Source: Epiperipatus broadwayi (Eukaryota > Onychophora > Udeonychophora > Euonychophora > Peripatidae). From it: a stretch of 64,000 nucleotides of DNA. Below, one piece after another: positions 48,842 to 61,104 of this stretch. The stretch covers positions 2,232,001 to 2,296,000 of the forward strand of contig JAQFVV010012572.1 of assembly GCA_028023455.1 (NCBI GenBank). The letters are read 5' to 3'. Both the position numbers and the translations under genes were made by a program. The first letter of the stretch is position 1, and the number at the start of each line of letters is the position of its first letter. Under the pieces are notes generated by a model. The model had not been told where the DNA came from, did no database searches, and worked only from the letters and a program-made list of their open reading frames with translations.

Positions 48842-50578
48842 ATTATAACGGGATTAGCCATTTTTCCATATGTATTTTATGCATATATGTAGTCTTGTAC
48901 GATTGCGTGTATGTATATATAACGATACACGTATATGCGTAATGGTTTAAAAGAATATTTATTCTTAAATTATTCCATTTTATTGCCCCAGCATATTTAT
49001 GAGCATCAATTTATGACCTCAAGTGCCAATCCCATATTTCTATAAGAATTATGCTGGGAGAACTGGAATACCAATATGGAAATGCCCCTGGACTAGCTCT
49101 GCTCAGGGCTGGTGGTAAAATTTACCGGCAGTAGATCTAACTCTCTCTTTTTTTTTATTTAAAAAAAAAATCTCATAACATAAAAACAAAACAAAAAAAA
49201 CCATTCATTTTATATACATTTATTAGCTATGATATTTACGTATGTATAAAAAAAAAAATTATTTACTTAAGTTAAATTAGTGTCTCTTTTCTCTTTTAAA
49301 TCAAAGATTCATATCAGTTTTCTTTTTTTTTTTTGTTTGCTCTTTTCTCTTTTTGCCAAAACTCCCACACACACAAATATGCTATTATATGTATTTTGCA
49401 CCGAAGATTTAATTGGACTAATTTATACACTAATAAATTCCGTAGTAAATAGTTTGACCTCTCCGGGCAAAGAAAATAAAATTTTAAGTTCACAATTGTG
49501 TCAAATAAACAGTTTTCTCAAATTCATGGAGTAAGCTTACTAAAAGTGACATATATAGATGTACTTAGAAAGAAAATACCTGGTTTCCCCAGGGAAATGA
49601 TCGAATCCTCTTGGTGAAAATGGAATCTCCGGTCCTTTGTCGGTGAACGAACTTTGTTTTTTTTTTCTTTGAAGTTCGGGTTCCATGGCTAAAGTCTGTT
49701 TATTTATTTATTTTCTTTCTCTTCTGGCAATTCAATATTGTTGCTTATTGAGGCGAATTCTCCAGGCTTGACGTCCCTTCTCTGCTATCGGCAGCTGCTA
49801 TACATTCAGGGGCAAAGGATTCAGACCCTCCGCACGTTGAAGCCTCTACCCCAGCCTGACCATATTTTATCAAAATGTATATCACGTTGACCGTCCGCTT
49901 TCTTCTATCTCCAAACTTATACTAATCCTTAATTCTTTTTTTTAATTATCCAATTTATCTTTCTTTTCATTCATTTTCAATTATATTTCCATTCACATTC
50001 CATATGCCTTTGTTAAAATGCACCACAAAAGCTTTTTACACCTATTTCTTTCCAATTAATCTTTAATTAGTATTAGACATTCCACGATTTTTATAATAAT
50101 TACTTCCATTGTTCTGCAAAATTAGTCTTCCATCTTGATATTTAAAGTTCTTTTGTTGACTTAATATGTATATATTTAAAAGTTTATCAAACAAAATATT
50201 TTTTTATTTTTATTTTGTGAATTTTTCATTTTTAATGGTTCAAAAATGCACTCACACATATACATAGCAATGTGTATAGCTGGGTTTGGCAAAAGAGAGA
50301 AAAAAATCAGAGCAAGTGTATAACCCCCCATACCTCTTCTATGAGTTCTTTTTAATTAAAATAACTAAATCAATTCTGTACAACCACGCAAATGACCGTT
50401 GATTGCACATCAAACTGTAAATATTAATTTTGTTAGTAAAGTAATATATATTTTTAATAATACGTTAGTAATAAGATATATATATTTTTTAATAATGTGT
50501 TAAGTATACGAATACATATTTGTCTAATTATCGCAACAGGGTTTGATTATACCTGCCCTGTTGCAATATATATAATAT
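48842..50578. mobile_element. Long terminal-type direct repeat, right copy (1.74 kb)
   Basis: Same content as 45655-47380, ending at TTGCAATA. Length differences come mainly from T tracts. Preceded by GTTGGGTCACC, which is absent before the left copy. The flanks left (TATATATAT) and right (TATATAATAT) are both TA-rich, so a 5-bp duplication is possible but cannot be proved. Confidence 0.75.
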
Positions 50579-51780
50579 AAAAGATAAGTTGTTAATGCTG
50601 TTTTTTACACTAAAAAGAAATTAATATCTTTTTTATACAGTACAATTAAAATAAATTATCATTCAAGTTATTTAGATTGCTGCCAAAATAATGCCTTATA
50701 ATAAATTAAGTTTGTGGATCAGACAACTGTTGTTAAATGAAATTTATTGTTAAATACTTAGTAGTTTTATTTCTAAATACAATCCCCAAATATTATTTTT
50801 ATAATATTGATTTATTAATTATTTATATTTCTTTAATTATTTTAGTAATACAATTAATAAAACATTTATAAACAGAGTTAAAAAGAAATTAAAAGTTAAT
50901 AATATAACAATAGAATAATTTACAGACAGGAATTCATTTAACAACTTTTTATGTTACCTAATTCATATTTTTAAAAAGTATACATTTTGATTGTTATGAT
51001 GTATTGATGTACATTTTTAAAGATTATATGTTTTTATAAAGTCTGTATTATAATTTTAAATAAAAACTGTATATTATTTGAAATATATCTCTATTAGTAT
51101 ATAAAATAATCAATGCTCTGTAATTAACAATTTTATAATGAATAATGTTAATTTTTTTTTCAAAAAATATTTTTTTTATTTCTACAGTTATATTACATTT
51201 ATTATTCACATTTCTTTAATTATTGTAATAGTATAATCAATTAAACATTTGTAAATAAATTTTTTATAAATTAATGGGCATATTTTATTCCTTTTTGTTT
51301 AAATAGTGAGATAAAGAAATATATTAATTTGATGCAAAAAATAAGGGCAATGAGTTTCTGCAAATAAAAAGGGTTTTTTTCTTGATCTATATCTTTAATC
51401 CAAGTTTTTACTGTATTTTATTGTAATTATGGTACAGTCTGTCTATATAAATAAAATGAATTCTCAGTGAGTTTGAATATGCATATATTAATTTTCAGTG
51501 CACATCATATCCTTTCTTCAGTTGAATTCAGAGCAACAAAAATACATATTATAAAAATGTGCATCCATTGTTTTTCAAATTTTTGGAAATTTTTTGTATC
51601 TATTATTGATAAATTATATATGATAAAATATTTTTCCACACATTTTTGTTTTAAAATTGAAATCCAGACGTAGTCATTTACTATTGACCCAAAAGTGTTT
51701 TTTTCAATCTACTCATTACACAAAATCTTTGCACAACAGATACTCAATTATTATTCTTTTATGTCAACTCTAGGTTGGTT
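50579..51780. other. AT-rich stretch with a diverged direct repeat
   Basis: TATTTCTTTAATTATTTTAG near 50827 and CATTTCTTTAATTATTGTAA near 51208 belong to a diverged direct repeat with about 390-bp spacing. No gene. Confidence 0.4.
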
Positions 51781-52255
51781 ATTAGACTATGTGATAATCT
51801 GTAGATGGCATATGATGTAAGCATGTGAGATTTACATTTTTGATTAGTGCTGCAGTATCGCTTGTCTTGGCTATGAAGATGAGAGAATCTCATGCTTGGA
51901 TGGCTCAGGCCAGAGAGTTCTACTATGGTTTAAACTTCATATCGGGACTGCTGTGTAGCTCATCTCTGCCATCTGGATGGCAGGATCTGGTGCTTGGAAG
52001 GTCTCACAAGCTTGGGTTTTGGAGGGGATCTGGCTGCTGTGGGGATTAGTAAGAGCATTGGATGAGAGAGTCTGAGCTTTGGCAATACCCCAAGGCCTGA
52101 TTCCTAGTCTTTAGCAGGGGGCTGGGACATGAGTGCTGTGGGGATTAGTATGAGTTTTCACTTTCTCATCTTCTGGATGGTGGAGATGATGTGATTCTTG
52201 GTAGCTGTGATCTATCTAGTTGCCATTAAGGTCAGGGTTACTTAGTAAACTATGA
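51781..52255. other. G+C-rich island of unknown nature
   Basis: Nearly 500 bp stand out from the surroundings by balanced composition. GTGGGGATTAGTA occurs twice (about 52037 and 52138), and CTGGATGG-type phrases recur. A 74-codon frame (51825-52049) has no recognisable domain. Possibly the remains of a repeat or a horizontally acquired fragment; no family recognised. Confidence 0.35.
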
Positions 52256-52433
52256 GAGAAGCTATGAATGGCAAGATATATGCATATACAATTCAAGGTT
52301 TTTCTGTTCACTCAGTAAATCAAGTTCTGCATTGTAAATCATAGTTTGAAACTTAATTATACAGAAAATAGAAGAAAAACGGAAAATACCTTTTTTCTTT
52401 TTCTTTTTTATGTTGTACTAATCTTCTGAAATT

Positions 52434-52847
52434 CAAACAAAATGTTATAAAAACATTTATAAACAACAAAACATAACACTTATATTAATTATATAAAAAG
52501 CCTTTTTCGGCAAATTTATTTTTTGCCCTTTTCAAATATGTCTTCCAAGATACCACGATTACATATATATAGAGCGACATCTATGTTAATACATGACAAG
52601 TAAAAATATAAAAAATATAAAAAATATACAATCAATTGTTTGGTTTTGATTGTATATTTTTTATATTTTTTATATTTTTACTTGTCATGTATTAACATAG
52701 ATGTCGCTCTATATATATGTAATCATGGTATCTTGGAAGACATATTTGAAAAGGGCAAAAAATAAATTTGCCGAAAAAGGCTTTTTATATAATTAATATA
52801 AGTGTTATGTTTTGTTGTTTATAAATGTTTTTATAACATTTTGTTTG
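52434..52847. mobile_element. Near-perfect 414-bp palindrome
   Basis: Two arms of about 200 bp are inverse copies with a single substitution noted (ACCACGATTAC against GTAATCATGGT) around a short centre near ATTGTTTGGTTT. The ends read CAAACAAAATG ... CATTTTGTTTG. Arms include TTTTTCGGCAAATTTATTTT and a GCGACATCTATGTTAA phrase. No hammerhead core, coding frame or clear target duplication. The near-identity implies a recent insertion or repair by arm-to-arm conversion. Confidence 0.8.
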
Positions 52848-53590
52848 AGTTTGAAACTTGTATATCACTACATATAACATGTAAATGCAAAGATTAATAT
52901 TATGTTAATAAATCATATTTTGAGAAAAACATTTTAACCTTCCACTGCTAATGGTTACTGCTATCACTATTATAGAAATTGTCCTTTAAATTTTCATAGA
53001 TTAATTTATTTTTTAAACTATCCTCTTTATGAAATTTGTTTTAAACAAGCAGTAAAATATTGTCCAATTCTTATATAACAATGTTATGCTTTATTTTTAA
53101 TAAATAACTTATACAGTTTAAAATAAAGCCCAAATTAATAACATATTTCAAAATTAATTATTTTTTAATCAAATTGATAAATAAAATATTTTTTTCTTTA
53201 AAATAAATGTAAAAAAAATCAACATTTTTTTATAGCCTATAGTTATATAAAACAAATATAATATTTTATATCTAATTAAAGATAGTAAAAAATATAAGAA
53301 TTAAAATTAAAAATATCTTTTAAAAGTTTTTTTTTTCAAATAGCATATTATGGTATGAAATAATGGTACTTTAGTATTATTCAACCGATGACATTTTATA
53401 CTTACCGATTACAATGCCAGATAATCGGGAAAAGTAGTTGTCTATTTATTTTAAATTTACAAAAAAAAATTTGTACAATTATAAAATTTACACTTAATTA
53501 CTTTCAATTTCTAAATTATCAAACTTATACTTAATTACTTTTAATTTCTAAATTAGTTTGACGCACACATGTACATTTATTTTTTATTTT
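52848..53590. other. AT-rich stretch without recognisable features
   Basis: A short AATTACTTTYAATTTCTAAATTA direct repeat at about 53497-53555 is the only structure seen. Confidence 0.4.
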
Positions 53591-53779
53591 TTCCAACCAA
53601 TGATGTATTACCCTGAAGCCATATCAGTCTGATCTTGCGATCTTTAACATGCCAGGTCCAAGTGATTTGTGGACAAATTTTAGTGATTGCATTTGTCCGC
53701 AAATCACTTGGAGACATTATCTTAAAGATCTGAAGATCAGACTGATATGGCTTCAGGGTAATATGTCATCAGTTGGAAA
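53591..53779. mobile_element. Palindromic MITE, family A
   Basis: Arms: TATTACCCTGAAGCCATATC at the left and GATATGGCTTCAGGGTAATA at the right, extended outward by TTCCAAC/GTTGGAA. The centre holds GATTTGTGGACAAATTT and ATTTGTCCGCAAATC. 189 bp. Same family as 13748-13928. Confidence 0.8.
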
Positions 53780-54356
53780 ATACTAAAGAACCATTCCATC
53801 ATTCCTATTAGAAATTCATAAAAGACTTAAGATGAATATTGCTTTAGGCTAATTTAAAACTTGAGTTATAAGTACATCTCAATGAATATATATTGAAACT
53901 CACAAATGTTATTATTACCAGGTGACAGTTGAAAAAATGCCCTTTTCCTTTTCTTTAGGCAAATGAATGATAATGTAATGTGAGATAGGTAATTATATTT
54001 AACAAAAGATGGCATGCAGAGAGACTTTCATTACTCCAATAATATTTAACTATTACTTATATAGAGAGACACATTATTATTATTGAAGTATTCATTTGGA
54101 TAGATTTTACTTGGCTTATAATAGCAATAACATTTAACAAAATAAGCTTAAATTAAATACTACATCAATGATATATATATATATATATAAGAATGATCAA
54201 TATTGAGATATTTTAATATGATATTAAGTAGACTAAAAAACTAAAATAAACTATAAGTTACTTTGAAAAATCAAAATCAAATTATTATGAGATAATGTTG
54301 ACTTGAATTATATAATAATATTAAAACAAAAACAAGGTTAACATTAAATAAACTTT

Positions 54357-54622
54357 AAAACAGGCAAAACTCTCCATGCAGTAGTGTCACTCAGTGCTAG
54401 CCAGAGTAATCAATGGATGCCAGAAGGCTTGTGCATAAAATCCCCATCTAGTGCCTACTCATTCAGTACCCCCAGACTAGTTTCTGGCTTAGTAGCTTTC
54501 TGGCATCCATTGATTACTCTGGCTGGCACTGAGTGGCACTGCTGCATGAAGAGTTTTGCCTGTTTTGATAACAGTTATGTGCAAGCATAAGAAATGGTGA
54601 TCATGTGATGTTTAGTGGTTTA
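54357..54622. mobile_element. Family-2 element, deleted derivative
   Basis: Flanked by an 11-bp duplication AAATAAACTTT (54346-54356 and 54623-54633). Starts AAAACAGGCAAAACTC and ends GTGATGTTTAGTGGTTTA. The arms meet early: the minus-strand GAAAC-TAGTC and stem I 3' strand remain (about 54470-54485), but CTGANGA and most of stem II are gone, so no ribozyme can form. The 68-codon frame here is a translation of the repeat. Confidence 0.8.
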
Positions 54623-54633
54623 AAATAAACTTT

Positions 54634-57135
54634 GTGAATAATTAAGTGTGTAAACCTAGAACTACACTTAATGGTAAAAACATTATGTATTAAACTGGGC
54701 ATTGTTTGTTATTCAAAATTAAACATTTTTTTTTTTTTGCATAAGTAAAAGGATTAAAGTTATGTGCTTATTTGAATTTCATAATAAAGAATGAATTGAT
54801 TTTAAACTATAGATATCAAAAGTGCTACAGAGTATTTTAATAAGGTTTAAGTATTACTGCATGAATTTATCATGTAGTTAAACCTTTTTCATAATATACT
54901 TCAAATTTCATATTCTTTATTTGTAGATCGTATTTTGATTTTTGACAAAATTTGTTATTGAAAATACAAAAAATATAGCATTGATTTTAAGTAAAATGTT
55001 TGATGCTTTTTTTAAATAACTTTATTCCATATCAAATTTATATCTTGAAATTATGCTCAATTTCTGAAGATTAGAAATTGTATTTAATTTTTTTGAATGA
55101 AGACTAAAAACTCTGGCATAAGATTTGTCTTTTGGTATGGAACATGTCCAATAAAATGATAAAAGGTAAAACATTCTTAAATAGCTCATTTCTTTATGAT
55201 ATTCACTGAGCTTATCAACCACTCTTGCAATTTTCTGTCTTTCAGCCCAATCAACTAAGAATAATTTTTGCAATTGTTATAAGTGGCTTTCCTGAAAAGT
55301 CATTATGTTTCACAAAACTCTTAAAATATTTCAAAAATTTGTTTTTTCTCTCGGAATAAGTTTTATATTTTATTTATGTAAAAGAGTCTCGTGCCATAGC
55401 AATAATTACCCACCCACATACAATGAGCATAAATTATATATGTAAAGATGTCAGCAAAGTAGTAGTATATCCATCTAATATGCTCATTACCTGGTGTTGA
55501 ATTTGAGATGGATAAAACTCGAACACTTTTAGGTTTAGAAGGTATCTTTCAGGTAGCTGATCCATATCGAATACCTAACCATAATCAGTAAATGAGTATC
55601 TAATTATTCTCAGCTAGGAAGTAAAATAAAAGGAAAAACTTTTCAAATTCTTACATCTGGCAATAAGCAATCGAGGTCAATAATGATTTCTCTTTCACTG
55701 TTTTTTTTTTTTAAATAGGAAACAGCTGGAAAAATCCTTTTACTGCAGTGGGTTATTTAAAGGCTGTTTTTCCTTTTTATTAACTATATATATGATTGGG
55801 TGTATGAATATCTCTACATTTTTTGATTATTTAATGCAGTTTGTTTTGATAGTTTTAATTCAAAAATTTAAGCAATGATTTAAAATGCAGTATTAAAATA
55901 AATAAATAAACGGAGACTCTATATCCAATTCACTATATACTGAGTAAAATTATAAAAGACGCTAGATAGTTTATATTTTTTCTTTCTTTTTATGTACATA
56001 TATTTATATTAAAATTGAAACATCTGTGTAGAGTAAAAAGGGCAAGTCGCCATTAAATATTATTACTTCACAGGACACATGATCTCCCAGCTGCCATGTC
56101 CAGAAGTCGTCAACTTTAGTTTTAAACTTTCAAATAATAAACACAGTCTTTTCTAACTCTGTTTTGATTAGTTAGCAAAAGTTTAGAAGGAAAAAAGGTG
56201 TAAACTATTAAGAGGATACAGGAGAAAATGATTATTTCTGACTAATTCTTTTAGAATAAAGAGAATTACAAAATGGTAATTACATTTTAATCTCTAGTGT
56301 TTGCTAAATATGTTTTTTTTTTTTTTTTTGTTTAAAACAAAAAATAAATTATATATAAAATTGTTTAAAAAAGAAAGTTCATTTTAATAATTAACCAGCA
56401 ATAAATCAACATATATTTATATGTTGATTTGCTGCTGGTTAATTATTCTAAAAGTCATGTAATGTTTCAGAATCCTAATGTCAATTTGGGCTGAAATGAA
56501 TTTTTTTTTTTATTGAGCTGAGAATTTATCTGAAATCTTTAGCTTTAATTCTACCACTCTTTCACCATATTAACCCATACAGGGGATCAACTCATTCAAT
56601 ATAATGTTTTGAATCTTGTAATTGTATGCCCATGATTCCACCACTATGCTAATAATCCATGCAGGGTGTTTTAGAATCTCTTAAGTCCATTACTCTACTA
56701 TTATGCTAAACCACACAGGATATTAATTATTCAGTAAGCTGTTTGGAGCCTTTGGTTTTATGTTCACCACTATGTTAAATCATGCAGAGCATTAAATTAT
56801 TCAATATAATCTTTTGGAACTATTGGCTCTAAGTTCATCACTCAACCATTATGCTAAACTATGCAGAATATTAATTTATTCAGTACATTTGTTTTACAGC
56901 CTTTGACTCTATTCAGAAGAGTTATTATTAATCCATGTGGAATAGGAATGACCAATGTTTTTGAAATCTACATGCCAATTTTTTTCATGTTTGAATTCAC
57001 AAATACTATGCAACTTTTATGCTACTATTCAATTTTTGCATAAAATGTTAGTATAGAGATATAATATTTAATATATTTTTTTCATTGTATAATAATGTAC
57101 TACAGAAAAGATTTCAAGTTTAAATATTACTTATT
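54634..57135. other. AT-rich stretch with one perfect hairpin
   Basis: At 56391-56447 TAACCAGCA..AAATCAACATAT and its complement form a small hairpin. The minus frame 55273-55022 (VDWAERQKIARVVDKL) looks somewhat coding-like but matches no family I know. No host gene could be supported. Confidence 0.35.
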
Positions 57136-57145
57136 TTACTGAGAC

Positions 57146-57664
57146 TTAAAACAGGCAAAACTCTCCTTACAGTAGTGCCATTCAGTGCAAGTCAGAGTAA
57201 TCAATGGATGCAAGAAGATTTGTGCATAAAATCCCTACCTAGTGCCTACTCATACAATATCCCCAGACTAGTTTTTAGCATGTGGCTTTCATCAGTGAGG
57301 AGCTTTGGATCTGAGAACACTGCACCTCGATTTTAGGATCTAATGCAACTCTCCGGTGGCCACCTTTTATCTTTACTTAACTACAAAACTATGAGTCCAA
57401 AATTGAAAACATAATATTTTCAATCCAAGCTCATTAGCCTATATAATCATATAGGTCTGAACTCAGTTCATTACCCATACATTTTATTGTTTTTGATTCT
57501 TTAATAACCATAGCCACTACTATCTGATTAGGCAGGATTGGTATTAAATGACTAGTCATCACATGATCACCATTTCTTACTCTGGCTCTACTGCAAGGAG
57601 AGTTTTGCCTGTTTTAACAGCTTGAGAAAGCATAAGAAATGATGATCATGTGATGTTTCGTGGG
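57146..57664. mobile_element. Family-2 element with a ribozyme broken at G12
   Basis: Flanked by TTACTGAGAC (57136-57145 and 57665-57674). Begins TTAAAACAGGCAAAACTC. Only one long arm is present; the other is reduced to the GGAGAGTTTTGCC end. The right end and target duplication are followed by an 83-bp tandem copy. Its hammerhead motif is annotated separately. Confidence 0.78.
57260..57301 (-). ncRNA. Hammerhead ribozyme relic, G12-to-A change
   Basis: Minus strand: stem I TCCTCA/TGGGGA intact (57301-57296 and 57265-57260); core CTGATGA intact (57295-57289); stem II AAGC-CACAT-GCTA; palindromic ACTAGT and cut-site C (57266) intact. But GAAA reads AAAA (57275-57272), so G12 is lost. In known hammerheads G12 is the general base, so this copy should be inactive. 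Confidence 0.75.
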
Positions 57665-57759
57665 TTACTGAGACATCAAGGAGAGTTTTGCCTGCTTTAA
57701 CAGCTTGAGAAAGCATAAGAAATGATGATCATGTGATGTTTCGTGGGTTACTGAGACAT
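57594..57759. repeat. 83-bp tandem duplication of an element end plus target site
   Basis: CAAGGAGAGTTTTGCCTG through TTACTGAGACAT occurs at 57594-57676 and again directly at 57677-57759, with one base change (GTTTTAACAG/CTTTAACAG region). It includes the right end of the family-2 element and its target duplication, giving three copies of TTACTGAGAC in all. Confidence 0.85.
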
Positions 57760-58240
57760 CTGAATCAAAATACTTTTAATATTTGGAACATTTTTAAATT
57801 TGAAAAAGTCAATTGCAATCTCATTTTCTGATCAATTTTACAGGTGAGAATAATTTTTTTATGAAACAAAACTGCACTGCTTTCGGAGAATGAACAAAGT
57901 GCAACTTATTAATGCAAATATGCCATTTGTGAAATCAAAGTTTAAAAGTATTAAGAGCAAGTTTTGGATCAGGCCTCTGAAGATTAAACAAGATTCAAAG
58001 TGTATTCAAAATGAATGTGGAGCAAAAAAGTTTTATTCATTGAATTTTAATTTTTGTTATATATATTTTTTCTGAGTACTATTTTTTTTTGATCACAGTA
58101 TTACTTTACAAGATCTAGATTTACTTTAAATTTTAATCACAAAAACCAGATGTTCCACATTTAGAATTACAGTGTATCACATTTACCATATACAACATAA
58201 GAATCACCATCTCTAGTTTAGCAATTCCTACCATTTAAAC
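57760..58240. other. AT-rich stretch without recognisable features
   Basis: The 61-codon frame at 57890-58075 shows no motif. Confidence 0.4.
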
Positions 58241-58253
58241 AAAATTAGAAGAT

Positions 58254-58461
58254 AAACAAAGAGGATTGCCAATTCCTCAATAAGCTTTGTAATAAATGCT
58301 TAGCCAGTGAAAGCATTTAAAATATCTGTCAGAACCCCCCCCCCAAACCCCTGACCATGGTTTCGTTTATTACAAAGCTTGTTGAGGAATTGGCAATCCT
58401 CTTTGTTTATAACTTACAAGCTTAAGAGAATAGGGTCATGTGATCTATGACCCTTATTTTG
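58254..58461. mobile_element. Family-3 element, deleted derivative
   Basis: 208 bp with a 13-bp duplication AAAATTAGAAGAT (58241-58253 and 58462-58474). Begins AAACAAAGAGGATTGCC, closes with the family-3 tail ACTTACAAGCTTAAGAGA...CTTATTTT. The palindrome is cut short: the minus-strand GAAACCATGGTC and its 3' flank remain (about 58345-58370), but the CTGAGGA core and stem II are lost. Confidence 0.83.
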
Positions 58462-58474
58462 AAAATTAGAAGAT

Positions 58475-60780
58475 GACTTGAATGTCCACAACTACGGACT
58501 TTATCACTTCATCAAAAGTTAAGATTTACTTAAATAATTTAACATTTAAAAAATGATAAAAAACATGATATTATTGAAGTAAATAAATAATTAATAAAAG
58601 AAAATAAAAAACAAAAGTCATTAAAAAATGGTTCTATTACTTCATTAATCATATTAGTGAGAGCAACTTAGCAATCCCCAGTGCAAACATGGTTATACAA
58701 TAATAAAAGATAAGAGGATCACCATAGTTCTCAATAGCATGAACATAATGATTGAAGAACAAATATAAGTATATGTGGTAGTATATCAGTGCAAGCTTAC
58801 ACACATACCAACAATTTTATATGTTTATTTATATCAGCAGTATTATATATTTATTTATAATAATAAAATGTGATTAATTAATGAAGTTATTATAAAAAAT
58901 TAATAATGATAATAATCTTAAATCTGGTTGTTGTTGTTGTTGTTGTTATTATTATTGTTGTTGTTGTTGTGTAAAAAAAGGTTATGTACAGATTTAAAAA
59001 AAAAATCACATGCAATATTAGAAGACAGGGAAAAAGAAAAATTTAGTAATCATTTTGAATTTTTTCTCTTTCCCTTCTTGTAAGAAGTATAAAATATTTT
59101 CATTTATTTGTTAATCCCCATCCTGAAGGCAGATTAAAATATCAGTATCAGGAGGTGAGAATAAATCCTCTCTCTTTCTCTATTGGCTGCATTTAAAAGG
59201 AACTGAAGAATAATCAAACTTTTTCATGGATCTCTCTCATTCAGCTTCCAAATGTGTACCTTCATTATAATTAAAGAACAAATGGAAATTTGGATATGAA
59301 TTTTACTAGTAAATTGATAATTCGGATATTCATGTACAAAAAATTGCAACTGAAGATTGTATATTATATATATGAAGATATGCAAAAAAAGTAAAAGAGA
59401 AGAATAAGAATATATAATTCTAATCTGAAGATTGAAGAAAAACCATTGGATAAAATAGAATTTTCACAATAAAAGAACTTAACAATAATGGTAAAATGTT
59501 TTGACTATTTTATTTATTGTGAATGCTAGTTTAGAAGGAAAAAAAGTTCAAATGACTTATAATCAGTTGATTTCAAAGTAATAATAATAAAAGAATAACA
59601 AAGAATGCAAAACTTCATGTGATATATTTTAATTAGATTGTTGTATATTTTAATTATCTTAAAACATTATTGAATATTAATTTTAATTTCAAATTAAGTC
59701 AAATATATATGACATTGAAGGAGTATATATATTCCTATTAATAAAATTTTTAAAAGTTTGGCATTGAATTATACCTGATATCACAATGTAAAGATAATAT
59801 CAATATTTTATTAAATTTAATATATTTAAGAATAATCATTTACACATTTAATCTTTAATATTTGAAATACAAACATAATTCATATGCTTGGAGTTTAAAT
59901 GTAATTATAGATTTGAACCCAGACTTTCAAACTCTCTTTAGCTATCCACTCTATCTCATACAAATCTCATGTAATTACATTTAATCTTTATAATTTATTT
60001 GTATTTGGTATATATGAGAATATTGATATCAAAATATTTTAATTTGCAATATAAATGTAAAAAATATTTGATAAATGAATATTTTAAAATGTATAACAAT
60101 ATCTCTGCCCAACTACATATTACAGACAAAACACAACTTAAGGGATAAATGATTAAAAAGTATGAATCAATATGTCTTTGTTCTGAAGTGGATCATATGT
60201 GTAAACATTGTTATATTCTTCACCCACATCAATTTATTTAATGTAAACAATTTTTTACTTATTCATTTTTGGTCAAACTAGTAGAAAAAATGCATTAGTT
60301 AAATTTTGAATTATGCATATACCAAGTAATGAATTATTCATCAATATATTTATTTATTATTATTATTTAATGTTTCTATATTATATTAATTATATTTATG
60401 TAAATAAATGTGTTGTTTTCTTATTAGTGGTTTTCATGTCAATTCATCCACACCTTTAGTTACATATTTAATTTACAGTTTATAAGGAATAAATAATAAT
60501 TATTAAAATATTTTGTAGTGCATTAGGAATATTAATTCTGTTAAAATAGTAATTAAGATGACATCTTAGGTTTATATTTCAAATGTGTTGATTAGCATGA
60601 GCTTATATGTAATGGAAGGAAGAGTCTGACATAGTCCATATTACTTTGATATCCTGGTGCTCATGATTTAAAAATATTTGTCAGTCTGGATAAAAAAGAT
60701 TTTTGAATACTCTTTCTCATGCTTCGTATTTTACAGTGATTGTTATAGACTTATGATTTATCATGCTCATAATATATATG
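58475..60780. other. AT-rich stretch without genes
   Basis: Contains the trinucleotide microsatellite described separately; otherwise nothing was recognised. Confidence 0.4.
58926..58970. repeat. Trinucleotide microsatellite (GTT/ATT)
   Basis: GTT units, then three ATT units, then GTT units again. Confidence 0.95.
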
Positions 60781-60850
60781 CAAGCCAGAGTAATCAATGG
60801 ATGCAAGATCTGTGCATAAAATCCCTATCCAATGCTTACTCATAATATTA

Positions 60851-60892
60851 TCCCTAGACTAGTTTCTAGCTTATAGCTTTCATCATTGAGAA
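60851..60892 (-). ncRNA. Hammerhead ribozyme relic, C3 lost
   Basis: Minus strand: TTCTCA / TAGGGA stem I, core ATGATGA in place of CTGATGA (60886-60880), GAAA kept, ACTAGTC kept with the cut site at 60857. C3 is an invariant core base, so inactivity is expected. Confidence 0.65.
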
Positions 60893-61061
60893 GGCTTGGA
60901 TCTGAGAGCATTGCATTTAGATATTAGGATCTAATGCAACTTTCAACAGTCAGCTTCATTATAGATTCATAGCTTTATAGTTAACTAAAAAGTAAAAAGT
61001 GGCTGCTGGAGGTTGTATTAGATTTTTAAAGATTTAAGTGCATTGCTCTCAGATCCAATGC

Positions 61062-61104
61062 TTCTTATTGATGAAAACCACAAGCTAGAAATTACTATGG
61101 AGAT
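61062..61104 (+). ncRNA. Hammerhead ribozyme relic, C3 and stem III lost
   Basis: Core reads TTGATGA (61068-61074), stem II AAACCACAAGCTA, GAAA at 61088-61091, then TTACTA where the family has CTAGTC. The cut site is gone. Confidence 0.6.

Noticed and set aside
49280-49534. 84-codon frame in the right 1.73-kb repeat
   Set aside because: The matching region of the left copy is broken by indels in T tracts, so there is no conserved coding.
53640-53760. CTGAAGA in a family-A MITE as a ribozyme core
   Set aside because: No GAAA at the right distance and no stem II; the motif is part of the inverted repeat.
55022-55273. 83-codon minus-strand frame beginning after a possible acceptor site
   Set aside because: Somewhat coding-like, but no donor site, partner exon or known motif.
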